NCBI RefSeq assembly: GCF_029962835.1
Contig: NC_080583.1
Coordinates: 70,789,158-70,853,157 of the forward strand
Length of the DNA: 64,000 nucleotides
Direction: 5' to 3'
Source: Magnolia sinica
Taxonomy: Eukaryota; Streptophyta; Magnoliopsida; Magnoliales; Magnoliaceae
The notes beneath the pieces are model-generated. The model ran no database searches. It was given only the letters and a program-made list of their open reading frames with translations, and had not been told where the DNA came from. The position numbers and the translations under genes were made by a program. Shown one piece after another: positions 21,859 through 33,420 of this stretch; positions within the stretch are counted from its first letter, which is position 1; each line of letters starts with the position of its first letter.

Positions 21859-24815
21859 TGCTCAAGGCATATGACTGGTGATAAATGTCTGTTCACCAAT
21901 CTTAAAGACATGGCTGATAGCTCAGTCACATTTGGTGATGGTAGCAACTGCAGGATTATTGGCCAAGGTACAGTTCAACTCTTTAACCTTCCCTTATTTG
22001 AGAATGTTTTAGACGTTGAAGGGTTAAAACACAATATGTTAAGCATATCTCAAATATGTGATTACAATCATAGCGTAAAATTTATTAACCAAGGTTGTGA
22101 AATTTTAAACAAAAAGGGTTCTGTAATATTAACTGGTCGTAGAACTTCTGAAAACTGCTATATTGTTAATAATTTTAGCTCATCTAGTCAATCGTGTTAC
22201 ATGGTCCATACCGTTGAGACCAAGTTATGGCATAAACGCCTTGGACATGTACACTACTATAATTTATATACATTGAGTGAAAGAGAACTGATAAGAGGTC
22301 TACCTAAATTACAGAAAGTGGACAAAATTTGTGACGAATGCCAGATTGGCAAGCAAATTAAGAGTACTCACAAAAAAGTGAACTCCAATACCACATCCAA
22401 ACCACTTGAACTTCTCCATATGGATCTTATAAGACCAACCAAGATGGAGAGTCGAGGAGGCAAAAAATATATACTGGTAATCGTAGATGACTATACTAGA
22501 TTCACTTGGATAGCCTTCTTACGGGATAAATCAGAAACCCCTGATGAAGTGAAAAGAGTTCTCAAACGAATCCAAACGGAAAAAGGTTCTCAAGTCTATA
22601 AGATCTGTAGTGATCATGGATCAGAATTTGAGAATAACAGTTTTGAGAATTCTATTACGATCAGCGAATATCACATGAATTCTCTGCACCCAAAACTCCA
22701 CAACAAAACGAAATTGTTGAAAGAAAAAACAGAGTGCTTTCAGAAATAGCTAATATAATGTTGAATAGTCTGAAGCTCCTTAAAAATCTTTGGGCAGAAG
22801 CTATAAATATTGCATGTTACATAATCAACCAAGATTATACAAGTAAGTCAAATAATAAAATTGCTTATGAACTATGGTTCAATAAGAAGCCTACTGTCAA
22901 ATACTTTCGAGTTTTTGGCAGCAAGTGCTATATTTTACGTGACCGTGAAAATCTGAAAAAGTTTGACACTAAAAGTGATAAAGGTATCTTTTTAGGGTAT
23001 TCTTTGAATAATCGAGCATATCAAGTATTGAATAAGAGGACCGGTGTTATTCAAGAGTCCATCAATGTGGTCATTGTCGATCACTTGAATACACCTGCTT
23101 CAAGTTTAAATAATGATGAAGTTCTTTTAATTGACAAACCAGATACTTCATCAAATCAAACTAACTCTGAACTGAGGACTGTTAAAGATCATCCAATTAC
23201 TTAAATTCTTGGAAACCCTCTCACTGGTGTGCACACTCGTAGACAACTAGAAGATATATGTAATTACGTGTGTTTTACATCCCAGATAGAACCGGCAAAT
23301 GTAAAAGAAGCTCTTACTGACGAACACTGGATTGTTGTAATGCAAGATGAGCTTAATCAATTTATTAGAAATGATATTTGGTATCTTGTTCCTATACCTA
23401 AACATAAACACATTATCGGAACTAAGTGGATTTTTAAAAATAAGTCTGATGAACTTGTTAATATAATTAGAAACAAGGCTAGACTAGTTGTACAAGGGTA
23501 CACTCAAATTGAAGGCATCGATTATAATGAAACCTTTGCCCCAGTAGCTCGTCTTGAATCTATCAAACTATTTATATCCATTGCTTGCTTTTAAAAATTC
23601 AAAATTTTTCAAATGAATGTAAAGAGTGTTTTCTTAAATGGCGATCTGCTTGAAGAACTTTATGTTAAACAACCAACGGGTTTTGAAGACCCTAAGAATG
23701 TTGATCATGTCTATCGCTTAAAAAAGGCTCTCTACAGTTTGAAACAAACTCCCAGGGCATGGTACGAAAAATTAACTAAATTTCTACTAAGTCATAATTT
23801 TCTAATGGAAAGTGTTGATAAGACGTTTTTTGTTAAGAAACATAACGATCATATCTGAATGGTGCAGATCTATGTTGATGATATTATTTATGGATCTACC
23901 TGTACTAACATGACTATTGAGTTTGCAGATTTAATGAAATCTAAGTTCGAAATGAGCATGGTTGGGGAATTAAATTATTTTCTAGTGTTGCAAGTAAAAT
24001 AATAGCCTGATGGTATTTTTATTTCTCAAACCAAATATGCTCTGAACTTAACTAAAAAGTTCGGATTTGAAAATGGAAAAAATTTTGATACTCCTATGAG
24101 TACAACATTAAGACTCTCAAAAGATTCTACAGGTAAAAGTGTGGATCCTAAATTATATCGTAGTATGATTGGCAGTTTACTTTATTTAACTGCAAGTAGA
24201 CCTGACATTACTTTTAGCATTGGAATTTGTGCTAGATATCAATCTGACCCTAAATAGTCACATTTAACTGTTGTTAAGCGGATTATGCGATATGTCGTAA
24301 GTTCAACTAATCTGGGTCTTTGGTATCCACATGATACTAGTGTTCAATTAGCTAGTTACACTGATGTTGATTGGGCTGGTAATGTTGATAATAGGAAATC
24401 AACCAGTGGTGGTTGTTTCTATATTGGGAACTGTTTAGTTTCTTAGCAAAGTAAGAAGCAAAGTTTTGTATCGCTTTCAACTGCTGAGGCTGAATACATC
24501 ACAGCTGGAAATGCATGTACTCAGCTTGTTTGGATGAATAGAATGTTAAGTGATTACGGAATTGCACAGGATTCAATGGTTTTATATTGTGATAATTCCA
24601 GTGCAATAAATATATCTAAAAATCTAATCCAGCATTCACGAACCAAGCACATTGACATTAGATATCATTATATTCATGAATTAGTGGAAGAAAAAATAAT
24701 TTCATTGGAATACATTCCAACCGAAACTCTACTTGCTGACATTTTCACTAAACCGCTCAACAAAAGCAGGTTTAATAAATTAAAATTTGATCTTGGTATG
24801 CGCAATTTAAATTGA
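21838..24815 (+). pseudogene. Element C pol, broken
   Basis: The protease region reads WYLDN then TGA then CSRHMTGD, where a glycine codon is expected. The pre-integrase (LWHKRLGHVHYYNL) and integrase core (LVIVDDYTRFTWIAFL, then CSDHGSEFEN) lie in 21871-22749. The frame shifts near 22740, and the integrase end continues in 22734-23204. RT begins near 23229 ([21 protein letters not shown]), with a stop at 23592. The stretch from [19 protein letters not shown] onward is open, followed by a TGA at 23856, then the catalytic YVDDI near 23870. RNase H ends at 24815. Further stops are near 24000, 24255 and 24444; the last replaces a tryptophan in VSWQSKKQ. Confidence 0.9.
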
Positions 24816-24907
24816 TTAATCATGCATTTTTGTATTATAGTATATATATTTGTTAATTTATTTGATTAAATTTCAAAATTATATGAAAAATGCATGTTTT
24901 TGTGTTT

Positions 24908-25060
24908 ACACGACTAGTCGAGGGCGTACTCGACCAGTCGTGGCACAACCGGTCGAGGACGTCCCACGACAGGTCGTGTAATGCGCTAGATCTTTTAATT
25001 TTGGAAAAACTCTTTCTTCCCTATTTCCTCTTTTCTCTTCAATGGGTCGTAGCTCGACTA
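24908..25060. promoter_or_regulatory. Second CpG palindrome cluster, between pol and accessory ORF
   Basis: CGACTAGTCG (24911-24920), CGACCAGTCG (24931-24940) and CGACAGGTCG-type words recur here. They are the same vocabulary as the LTR cluster but lie in the internal region just after RNase H. The position, just before the accessory ORF, would suit a secondary promoter or a packaging signal; that is inference. Confidence 0.5.
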
Positions 25061-25271
25061 GTCATACCCACCTTCTAAGTTCTTCAAGGTTAGTGCATTA
25101 AATTCATTTTTCTTGTAGATTCTAGTCTATATCACTTCATTTTTCACTCTTGGAGTGATTTATTTTGTGATTCATTGAGGTTTTTGGGGATTTCTTTTGT
25201 AAAATTCGATTTAGCAAAACCCCACTCTACATCCTTTGTATTCTCTTGATTTTTTTTATTCTTAGTTGCAA

Positions 25272-26402
25272 ATGGATGCTAGAGGTAAGAAGAAAACTTC
25301 TCATGGTGCGTCATCTTCTAGATCGACACCTATCACACAGTGCCACCTTCGGTCACCCGAAGATGATCCCTCCTATGTGCGGGATTTGCGGTTGCGCAAT
25401 GTGATAGTTGAACGACCTGTATATGTTGAACATCTTGCCCCTTTTGATCTCCTTTCACTTCTCCAATCTGTAGGATGAGATAACATTCTACATTGAGGTG
25501 GGTCGGCATACCGGTCTATTGTGCAGGCTATGTTCGCATGCATTTCTGATTTCTCTACAGAAAATTTAACTTTTAAAATTACTACTAGAGAAGGCCCATT
25601 TGAAGTTGATCGTCATTTGATATCTAGCCTTATAGATTTATATGTCAATGATGAGGGTATTCCTATTAGTTCTCTAGTTGAGAAACCTTCTGAATCAGGA
25701 AAACGTATGCTTACGAGGACATTATGCAATATAGATGCGCAATGGACTCAGAATGGGAATGCGCTTGCTTCAAGGTTTTTGTTACCCAGATATAGAGTCT
25801 TTCACAGGATTTTTATTTCAAATGTCTATCCTAGGTCTGGTAACAAAACCGAACTCACTGCTTTCATGGTTCAGATTTTGCATTCCATCATTGCTGGTGT
25901 TAATGTCTGTCTTCCTTCATTAATCTGTCATTCTAATATCCAATTTCGTCTCCATCCTGGCCACAACGATATTCCATTTGCATATCTTATGACAGTGTTA
26001 GCTACTCACATGCTAGTTGTTATGCCTGTTGGAGAGGCACCCATTCATCATCTCATCTTCAACAACAAAAATATAAACAAAATGAATTTGAGATTGGCTG
26101 ATGGTCAAGTGAATGTGGGTGGTGGTGGAGCTGAAGCAGTGAATGAAGAAGAAGGCGGTTTACCTGATGATGTTAACATAGATGATATCTTTAATGAACT
26201 TGAATCAGATTCTTAGGCTAATCCTGACTATCAGCCTTCTGATTTTGCTAAGAGGTTACAATCTCTTGAGGAACAGGTGGCTCAGATATGTGTAACCCAA
26301 GATTCTCAATTTGCTTATATGCGCAAATATATGAGGCGCCTAGATAAGGGTTTACACAAAATTGATCCATCTATTCCTGCACCTTCTTCTGGATCTGATT
26401 GA
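25272..26402 (+). pseudogene. Element C accessory 3' ORF (env-like position), broken
   Basis: One frame runs from the ATG at 25272 (MDARGKKK) to the TGA at 26400-26402, about 376 codons. It has three internal stops: TGA 25476-25478, TGA 25494-25496 and TAG 26214-26216. The first two sit where tryptophan would fit. The middle (YRVFHRIFISNVYPRSGN, then FMVQILHSIIAGVNVCLPSL) resembles the putative plant transposon-type proteins found in the extra ORF of some Sireviruses. No clear signal peptide or membrane segment is seen, so an envelope role is not supported. The tail (SLEEQVAQICVTQD) is heptad-like and may be a coiled coil. Function unknown. Confidence 0.7.
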
Positions 26403-26591
26403 GTTTTTGTTTGGTTTGTAATAACTCTTTTAATACATTGCTTTCTTTCAGTTTGTTAGACTGAATTTAGATGAACTTGGTTCATGTTAGTTATTTATAT
26501 ATTTGCACTTTATTTGCTTATATCTTGAATTATCTGCTCCCTTATTCCTTTTGTGTTCTCCATATCTTGATTTCTTCCTTGGTTATATTGT

Positions 26592-26878
26592 GACAAAAAG
26601 GAGGAGAAGTTTGGCATGCTTTATGGATTTGTGGATATGTGGATATGGTAGATATTTTTCTTTCTTTCCTTGTAAAAGGGGGAGGAGTTGAGTAAGGGGG
26701 AGTAGTGTTGATGCAAGTTAATGATAACTGGTGCATGATTCTTTAACCAGGCTGTGACTGGTTTCTTTTGATAACTGGTGCATGATTCTTTGTGCATGAT
26801 AACTGGTGCATGATTCTTTATTTGTATTGGTTATATTACTGTGGAGTGTTTTGTCACAAATTTGACAAAGGGGGAGAT
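26592..26878 (+). other. Multiple polypurine tracts of element C
   Basis: Purine boxes are aaaaaggaggagaag (about 26594), aaaagggggaggag (about 26676), taagggggagtag (about 26694) and aaagggggagat, which ends at 26878 right against the LTR. Several PPT boxes before the 3' LTR are a described Sirevirus feature; the last is the functional position. Between them, gataactggtgcatgattctt recurs at about 26725, 26770 and 26799. Confidence 0.7.
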
Positions 26879-28775
26879 TGTAAGTGTTATGGTCTCTTAC
26901 TCCTTTGGTTGTCAAATTTTGTAATGCCAAAACCACAATCTGTGTCTTGTGTAGCACATTGGTATATATATATGTGGTCAAGGCAATGCATAAAATGTAC
27001 AAGGACAATACTTCAAGACAAGAACAAGATCTACTTCAAGAGCTGGAAGATCAAGTACATTGTTCAGAGTTTTAAAACTACATTGAAAGACGAGATCATG
27101 TTCAAGACTCAAGGTGAAGTACAACTCAAGAACTACGGATTCAAGCTTCATCATGTGTCAAGAACTCAAGCTTCATGAACTTCAAAGATCATCCAACATC
27201 TGAAGAAAAAGAAGGTTCGATGTTCATACTTCATGTTTAAGGTATGAATGACCTTAGATTGACCTTAGGGTAAGTCATTTCGAATACATAATTCAATTGC
27301 TTACTTTATAAGTGTTTTGGTCTGTTCTTAGACTAGTCCTGAACTCTGTTCGACTAGTCCTAGCACTGGCTCAACCAGTCCTAAGATTGTTGCAAATTTT
27401 TAAAATTTTTTGTTGAGCCACGACCAGTCCTAGAGACTGCTTGACCGGTCATGTGAACAGTGCACGATTCGTCCTCGACCAGTCTTGCAGCCACGACTCG
27501 AACTCCAGCGACTGTTTCAGCACCTTACGACCAGTCGTGGACAGATCACGATTAGTCGTGGAGGTCCCTCGACTAGTCGTGGATGGCCTACGACTAGTCG
27601 TGGAACGGTTTTATCCGATCCCGCTCAAAATTTTAAAAATCAGTTCGACCTACGACCAGTCGTAGTGTCCACAGGACCAATCAAAGGTATGACTTCTGCA
27701 CTTAAAAATAGAGCACGATTTTCAGAGTTTGATATTGAATTCAAGTAAAATCAAGGCATTACTCTGAGAGATAAGTTTGTAATCTTCTTAAGCTAAATTG
27801 TGCATATTTAATATTCTCTTTTTATTAGCTTTTTATATTTGATTTTGTTTCTGCATTCCAATCCGATTTGAAAGAGGAACTGTGATATTCCACTTCTTGG
27901 AATCAAAATCAAATAGAGCTAGCCCAACTCGATTTAATTTAAAATCAATTAGAACCTAGAACCATTTTAAAGTGAGTATTGGACATTGAACTTCTATACG
28001 AACATCTGCTCCGATTTGGTTCTTTCGGGCTGCAACAAAAGGAGAAATCCATGTATTTTACATTATTGTAATTTCCATTATATTGGTTTCTTTTGAGATT
28101 AAGCTAGAAAAATCTCATTGTTTTGGTTATCTAAGGAGAGCCAAAAAACTCAGTGTGTGGTTTTTGAATTGTGTAAGCCCACTTGAGAGACACAATTATG
28201 AGGGTTTTAGGAGAACCTGAGAAAAACCTATTTTTATAGTGAACGCTAATATCCATTGTGTGAGGATATTAGGAGTGGAGTAACTGTGTGGCTATTGTTG
28301 AACAGTTGGTGTACACACAGGCAAACCACTATAATTCTTTGTGTTTTGTAGATGTGTGATTTAATTTCTATATCCTTCATCATTCAATATTGTGGAATGT
28401 ATTTGAGGATGTGAATGTTGTAATCTTTTGCATTTCAAGCATTGTGAGGAATGTTGTAATAACTTAGATTTAATTTCTTTGTTGTTTACTTATTTATTTA
28501 TTTCTCTATATCAAGTTTGAGTTTTTTATACAAAGATCTTTTTAGGAATCAGGTTGTCCTACCATAAACCTTTGCTTTTGGTATAAGGTTGTCCTTAGAA
28601 CAACATTTGTATTAATCTCTCAATACTCATACATTTGAGGTTGCTTTACATTTCAGTATTGTGAATTGATTATAGTGTTATCCTTCCTTTAATTATTTAA
28701 ATTCCGCAGTTATTATTTTAATTTGGCACAGTCCTATTCAACCCCCCACCCAGGACATATAGCTTGGCTTTTTCA
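26879..28775 (+). repeat. Element C right LTR, 1897 bp
   Basis: Direct repeat of 17946-19938. It starts TGTAAGTGTTATGG and ends GCTTTTTCA. The palindrome cluster lies at about 27335-27665. The TATA box is altered to TAAAAATA. One unit of the 35-bp repeat is present. It is followed by a primer site and a second gag start, not by a host target duplication. Confidence 0.92.
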
Positions 28776-29125
28776 AGTGGTATCAGAGCCTAATAGCTCA
28801 TTTTAAGTGCTATTTATTTTTGGATTTATTTCTTGAGCTAATCGATCTAAGCTATTTATAAGATGTCAAATTTCGATAGCCTTTCAGTCACTAGGCCTCC
28901 ACCATTTGATGGCACCAATTATGCCTATTGGAAAGCCAAAATGAGGATTTTTTTTAAATCCATGGATGAGAACGTGTGGCAAGCCACATTGACTGAATGA
29001 ACCCCTCCTATCACTGAAGTAACTGGAATCAATGGATCCAAATCCATGAGAATTACACCTTACTTCTCTTGGACCACACTTCAGAAAAGTGAGAGTAGTG
29101 CAAATGCAAAAGCACTAAATGCAAA
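28776..29125 (+). pseudogene. Second, truncated gag start after element C
   Basis: After the right LTR come AG, the intact primer site TGGTATCAGAGCC (28778), a leader matching 19954-20025, and gag from the ATG at 28863. Homology to gag copy 1 is nearly complete until about 29125, where it stops in the middle of codons at aaatgcaa. An in-frame TGA lies at 28998-29000, where copy 1 has TGG. The arrangement is LTR-internal-LTR-internal, as left by unequal recombination between two elements or by an insertion and later deletion. Confidence 0.88.
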
Positions 29126-29137
29126 AATGTAGCCGAA

Positions 29138-29160
29138 GTCCCTGGTAACGGCGCCAAAAC
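29138..29160 (-). other. tRNA-Asp-type primer site of a gypsy element
   Basis: The minus strand reads TTTTGGCGCCGTTACCAGGG. This is one base from the TGGCGCCGTTGCC complement of the tRNA-Asp 3' end that many plant gypsy elements (Athila-related) use. It lies directly inside the LTR at 29162-30577. The internal region beyond it is missing. Confidence 0.7.
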
Positions 29161-29161
29161 T

Positions 29162-30577
29162 TGTTATGATAACCCCAAGTGCAGGGCTGCAATGTAGTAA
29201 TAATTCGGTGAGATTGAGGTTGTACCCACAGGGACTTGCTATTGTGCGATTTCTAGAATACATTAGAATTGGAACTAGAATCTGAACTTAATACTAAAAT
29301 CTTGTTTAAAGAGTAATTGTAGAAGAAACTATCATAGATAAAACACTAGAGTGCCAAGAATCCACTTAAAGCTTCTTTCGTGTTAATTTACTTGATTCAA
29401 TTGGATCACACAATTGAAATCGAAATCATATCTTATCCAGACTGATAATAGAGCAGTTAAATCATCATTCATACGTTTCAAAATAGATTTGAACTTCCAT
29501 TGAATCGGTTCTCGTATAAAGTATTAACGACTTGATTATAGTATATTCAAAGCATCTATCGTGCTCGGAGTCAATAATAAATCAATGGAATCTACAGATC
29601 AATCCCTTATAAAAATAGGTAAGAAAATATTCAAGGCCTTCATAAGCATCCAATGTGCCCGGAGTCGACAATAGATCAAAATAAAATAGAACTACTTCTT
29701 CATTAAAAAAAAAATGAATTGTTCAACATGAAAGCTAAATAACTTGAATAAAAGTAAAATAAACACTAAGAAAAACTACAAGCTTCACATCTTAGCTCCA
29801 GCTAAGAGATTAGCCAACCATAAATATGATTGAACTAAAACTCAAACAGAAAAACTAACTAAAATCGAAGGATTGAAGAGGAGGAAGAACTCCATAAAGC
29901 TCCACAACTTCTTTCTCTATTCCTCCTATCCTAATTCATATTTAGAATATCATAAAACATTCCTTTATATAACCTTGATTCGCATCGACTTCAAAACTGA
30001 CTTGATTTTACATAGATATCGCAACTTCGATGGCATTGACCTCCCATCAAATAATCCAGGTGAAATCAAGAAACTATCCAGCAACGAACCTTCAATTTTG
30101 CATATTTTCTTGATGTCATCAAACTTCCATTCTATAGGATTGAACTTGACTTTGATGGCATCAAACATGCCTTCGATGGCATCGAAAAGTGTTTGAATTT
30201 ATCCAACAACAAAATCGTATTTTCATGATTTTTACGATGTGATCGAAGGTGGCTTCAATGGCTTCGACACTTACTTCGACAACATTTCGATTTCTGCACT
30301 TCCGATTTTCTACACTTTGACTCCTCGATTTTCTTCCTTCCTCACTTGGTTTCCTTGAATTTTGGACTCTTAAATTCTTCAATCTTGACCTCCATAAATC
30401 TAATCATTCACTTGATTATTCTTTGAGCATTAAATCCATGCTTTAAACATCATTTTCTTCTTATCTCTCAAAATCATCTCGTAAGAAAAAAACATGCGTA
30501 ATTAGATCAATTAAGCACATCTATGTTGATAAAAATAATGCAAAACAAGGGGGAATATACAATATTTCACATCAACA
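29162..30577 (-). repeat. Gypsy-type LTR, minus orientation, with lost internal region
   Basis: The LTR is bounded on the plus strand by TGTTATGAT and ATCAACA, 1416 bp. Read on the minus strand it starts TGTTGATGTGAAATATTGTA. The interior is AT-rich and has a set of cttcgatggcatcgaa-like words at 30025-30290. Only about 35 bases of the internal side remain before the junction with element C. No gene is seen in it; the open frames are low-quality. Confidence 0.7.
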
Positions 30578-30665
30578 ACCAAAATCGACCACAACTTGGG
30601 TGATTTGACCCGATGCGGCGGCCCCTGACTTGCACTCGAACGAAAGTGCAACACTCTAACGAACA

Positions 30666-30718
<53 letters not shown>

Positions 30719-32286
30719 CGAATTAGGTCTCAATGACCCTAAAGAATCAGAAAAAGGCTATTTATAGCCAACCCAGCCCGAGAACATTGGGGCTATGAAT
30801 CGAGTCGGAGCTATGACTTCGTGTGGTATCCACATTTGAGTGGAAACAGTTTCATATCTAACAATGGCCATTAATTTTAGATGGCAGGGATTGTTTTGTT
30901 GCCCTAAACTCTACCTAATGGAAGTGTTGGATATGCTATCAAAGCTCGCCGTTGGTTCTGCATTACCACGAGGAAACAAAGAAGATGACTCGAGATGTAA
31001 TGGTAGATTCAAAACATACAATTATTCCTCTGGTTTCCTAGTATTTAATGGTTCAGATGAGACCCCCCAAGCTCGTGGGGGCCACCACTTGAAGACTTGA
31101 AGCTTAAAACTTGATGGGTTCAGGTTTTGACGAGTGGCGACAAGGGAGGTACAAATGATTGCTGGGAACCCTAATTGTTAAGAGGGGCTTCTAAACTCAT
31201 TGTGTAGTTCAAAATGAACATCTAAGATTGCTTGGAAGGCTTTCTTAAGGCTCCAATCATGCCTTGGGAGATATGTTGCCAGAAGTGGAAAGATTCTTTC
31301 CTCCTTCTGCTTCTTACAAAACCCTAATAACTAGGCATATTTACAGTCAAGATAACTTGAAAATGAAAGGCTAGGATTGAGGGATTCTTACTGCACAAGG
31401 ATCGCCAACCTGTCAAGCTGAAAACAGAATTTCCATTTTCAGAAAATGCCGCATGGAACCTTGACTATGCTGGGATTTGTGATTTCACACACGTTCTTCA
31501 ACATGCGAGAAAGGTCAAGGTTGGGTTGGAATTTTCGTCCAATCACGATGAATGGTTCAGATCATCCAGATAGATGATCCTGGTGAGCCATAACATTTAC
31601 AAACGAACACTGTCTGTTTACACACCCATCGGGCGTTAAAGGTGGAGGAAACTCCTTTCCTAGGTAGGCTTGGGTAATACCCAATCAACCTGAGTTTTTA
31701 GGTCCGGTGATCTATGGTGTGCCAGCATTTTGTACGCACACCACTCCAGGTGGGGTCCACAGTGATGTTTGTATGAGATCCACACCGTTCACCAAATTCT
31801 ATGGGTCCAGCTAGGACACTTGGCTAGAAATCAGGCAGATCCAAAGTTCAGGTGGCCTACACCCAGTGAAACTTAACTTAAAGGATCAATTTCGATCTAT
31901 CTGATAGCCAAATTCCTTTCTACCCAGATCAACCACACATTTAGGGTTCCTAGCCTCCTCTAATGGATTAACAGTGAAGCATTTTACATTCTGATAGCTC
32001 ATATTACAGTGTTCTAGTGATGGGTCACTCAAATTCAAGTTGCAGTTTTAAGGAATGGTGCATCCCGTGATCCCAGTTTATAATCTAAGGTGGAGGGTTG
32101 GATCCTATCTATTAAGGAGAATGAGCTCCTAAAATAGGTTTTTTAGATAACATGAAGGTTTACCTTTAGAATCGACGAACGGATGTTTTGACTTATGGTT
32201 GAAGATTACTCATCGGTCAAATTTTAGGCTAGAATGTGTGAATGTTCACATTAATTTGATTTGTGTTTATGTTCGGTTAGGTCTCA
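30578..32286. other. Unassigned intergenic sequence with (CT)n at 30669-30714
   Basis: It contains a CT microsatellite, then unique-looking sequence without recognisable domains, and a foldback-family fragment at 31735-31880 (caggtggggtccacagtgatg, ccacaccgttcacc). One plus frame at 30840-31100 is open but matches nothing recognised. Confidence 0.35.
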
Positions 32287-32326
32287 ATGGTAACACCCGA
32301 GTACTAAAAAGTACGGGGTGTTACAT
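32287..32326 (-). repeat. LTR end with GTAACACCC hairpin (gypsy-type)
   Basis: The minus strand starts TGTAACACCCCGTACTTTTT and then AGTACTCGGGTGTTACC, a near-perfect hairpin (GTAACACCC...GGGTGTTAC). A related start is at 62472 on the plus strand. This LTR start is typical of chromovirus-like gypsy elements as recalled. The LTR would extend to lower coordinates; its other end was not located. Confidence 0.5.
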
Positions 32327-32734
32327 AATGAGAGGGTGGTAGAATATGCTACAACTAATGGCATATTTGAAATCATAAAGGATTCACTTAGAAGGATTTT
32401 CCAGAGGATTTAGACAAATGATATGCAAATAAAATTGAGTCCAATCTCTAGAAAATGATAGAGTTCATTTATAATCTTATGCTTGGAGCCCATCAAAGGC
32501 TCAAAATTTTGTAATATCGTTTACCAAAGTATATATTTCAATGTCTTTATTACGGTATTCTATCAAATATCACATATTCTATCAAATATTACATATGTTC
32601 TTTAATTGGGAATATTAAAGTTAATCCGGTAAATAAATTTAAATTTCTTTAAATATATTATAAAATTTCAATCATTTTTATTTTTGACTTTTGATTTGGA
32701 GTGAAGGATGCATATTAACTACTACCTGTGTGAA

Positions 32735-33215
32735 GTGACATTACCAAGCCATATGGGCCTCATCATGATGTATGTATTGTATTCACCTCGTGCATCCATT
32801 TAGAGAGATTATTTTAGGACATAAGCCAAATGACAAGTTAGATCCATTGCTCAAGTGACCCCACCAAAGAAAACAGTGGGGACAATAACTCTGATATAGA
32901 AACCTTCCTAAGGCCCACCATGATGTTTATTTGAGATCCAACTTGTTCATAAGTTCACGTAGACATGGTTGAAGGGAAGACATAAATATTAACTTGATTG
33001 AAATCTTTCGTGACCTCCAAAGAGTTTTTAATGGTAATCATTCAATACACACTATATTTTTGTGTTCCACTCGAGCTTTGGATATGCTCATTCTTTGGCT
33101 CATGTCCTAAAACGGTCTCTCCAAATGGTTGGACAGTGTGGATACAACACATACATCATAGTGGGGGCCTACAGGTGATGCACTTCAGTAGTAAGCAGCT
33201 GACCCGCGTCCAATC
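32735..33215. mobile_element. Full-length foldback (GGGCCCAC family) copy
   Basis: Left arm: gaagtgacattaccaagcca, atgatgtatgtattgtattc, catttagagagattatttta. Centre: gatgtttatttgagatccaac. Right arm: ggctcatgtcctaaaacgg, tctccaaatggttggacagtg, acacatacatcatagtggg, gatgcacttcagtag. The arms are inverted copies of each other. The open frame 32998-33300 is repeat sequence. Confidence 0.65.
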
Positions 33216-33289
33216 TAATGCATTTCAAATACATGCTCCTAATAGGGCTTTATTCTTCGATGAGGTATATTTTGTCTTCTTTTTTTTAT

Positions 33290-33420
33290 ATTATTTTTAA
33301 TACACGCATGCATACCCCCACACACTCATGCTATATTGGGATTTCACCGCCTATGGATACCCGAACGCTTGACCGGTCGTTGAAACTCAAGTGAGTCTAC
33401 CACCCAAGCAAGTGTAAGGA
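33290..33420 (-). mobile_element. tRNA-derived SINE candidate 1
   Basis: On the minus strand a GGTGGTAGACTC word (A-box-like) is followed by GGTCAAGCGTTCGGGTA (degenerate B box), then a GTGTGTGGGGGTATGCATGC region and an AT-rich tail. This is the layout of plant tRNA-derived SINEs. Box B is imperfect. Confidence 0.45.

Larger units (their letters stand above)
17946..28775 (+). mobile_element. Sirevirus-like Ty1/copia retrotransposon C
   Basis: It has LTRs of about 2 kb at 17946-19938 and 26879-28775. An initiator-Met type primer site starts at 19941, followed by gag (20026 on), pol in copia order to 24815, an extra ORF between pol and the 3' LTR (25272-26402), several polypurine boxes and CpG palindromes in the LTR. 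Long LTRs, the extra 3' ORF, multiple PPTs and LTR palindromes are known traits of the Sirevirus (SIRE/Maximus) lineage of copia. The coding region has many stops and at least one frameshift. The 3' LTR is followed by another primer site and gag start, so the copy is part of a tandem arrangement. Confidence 0.9.

Noticed and set aside
25272-26402. Calling the accessory ORF an envelope gene
   Set aside because: The position fits, but no signal peptide, membrane span or glycoprotein features are visible, so only env-like position is stated.
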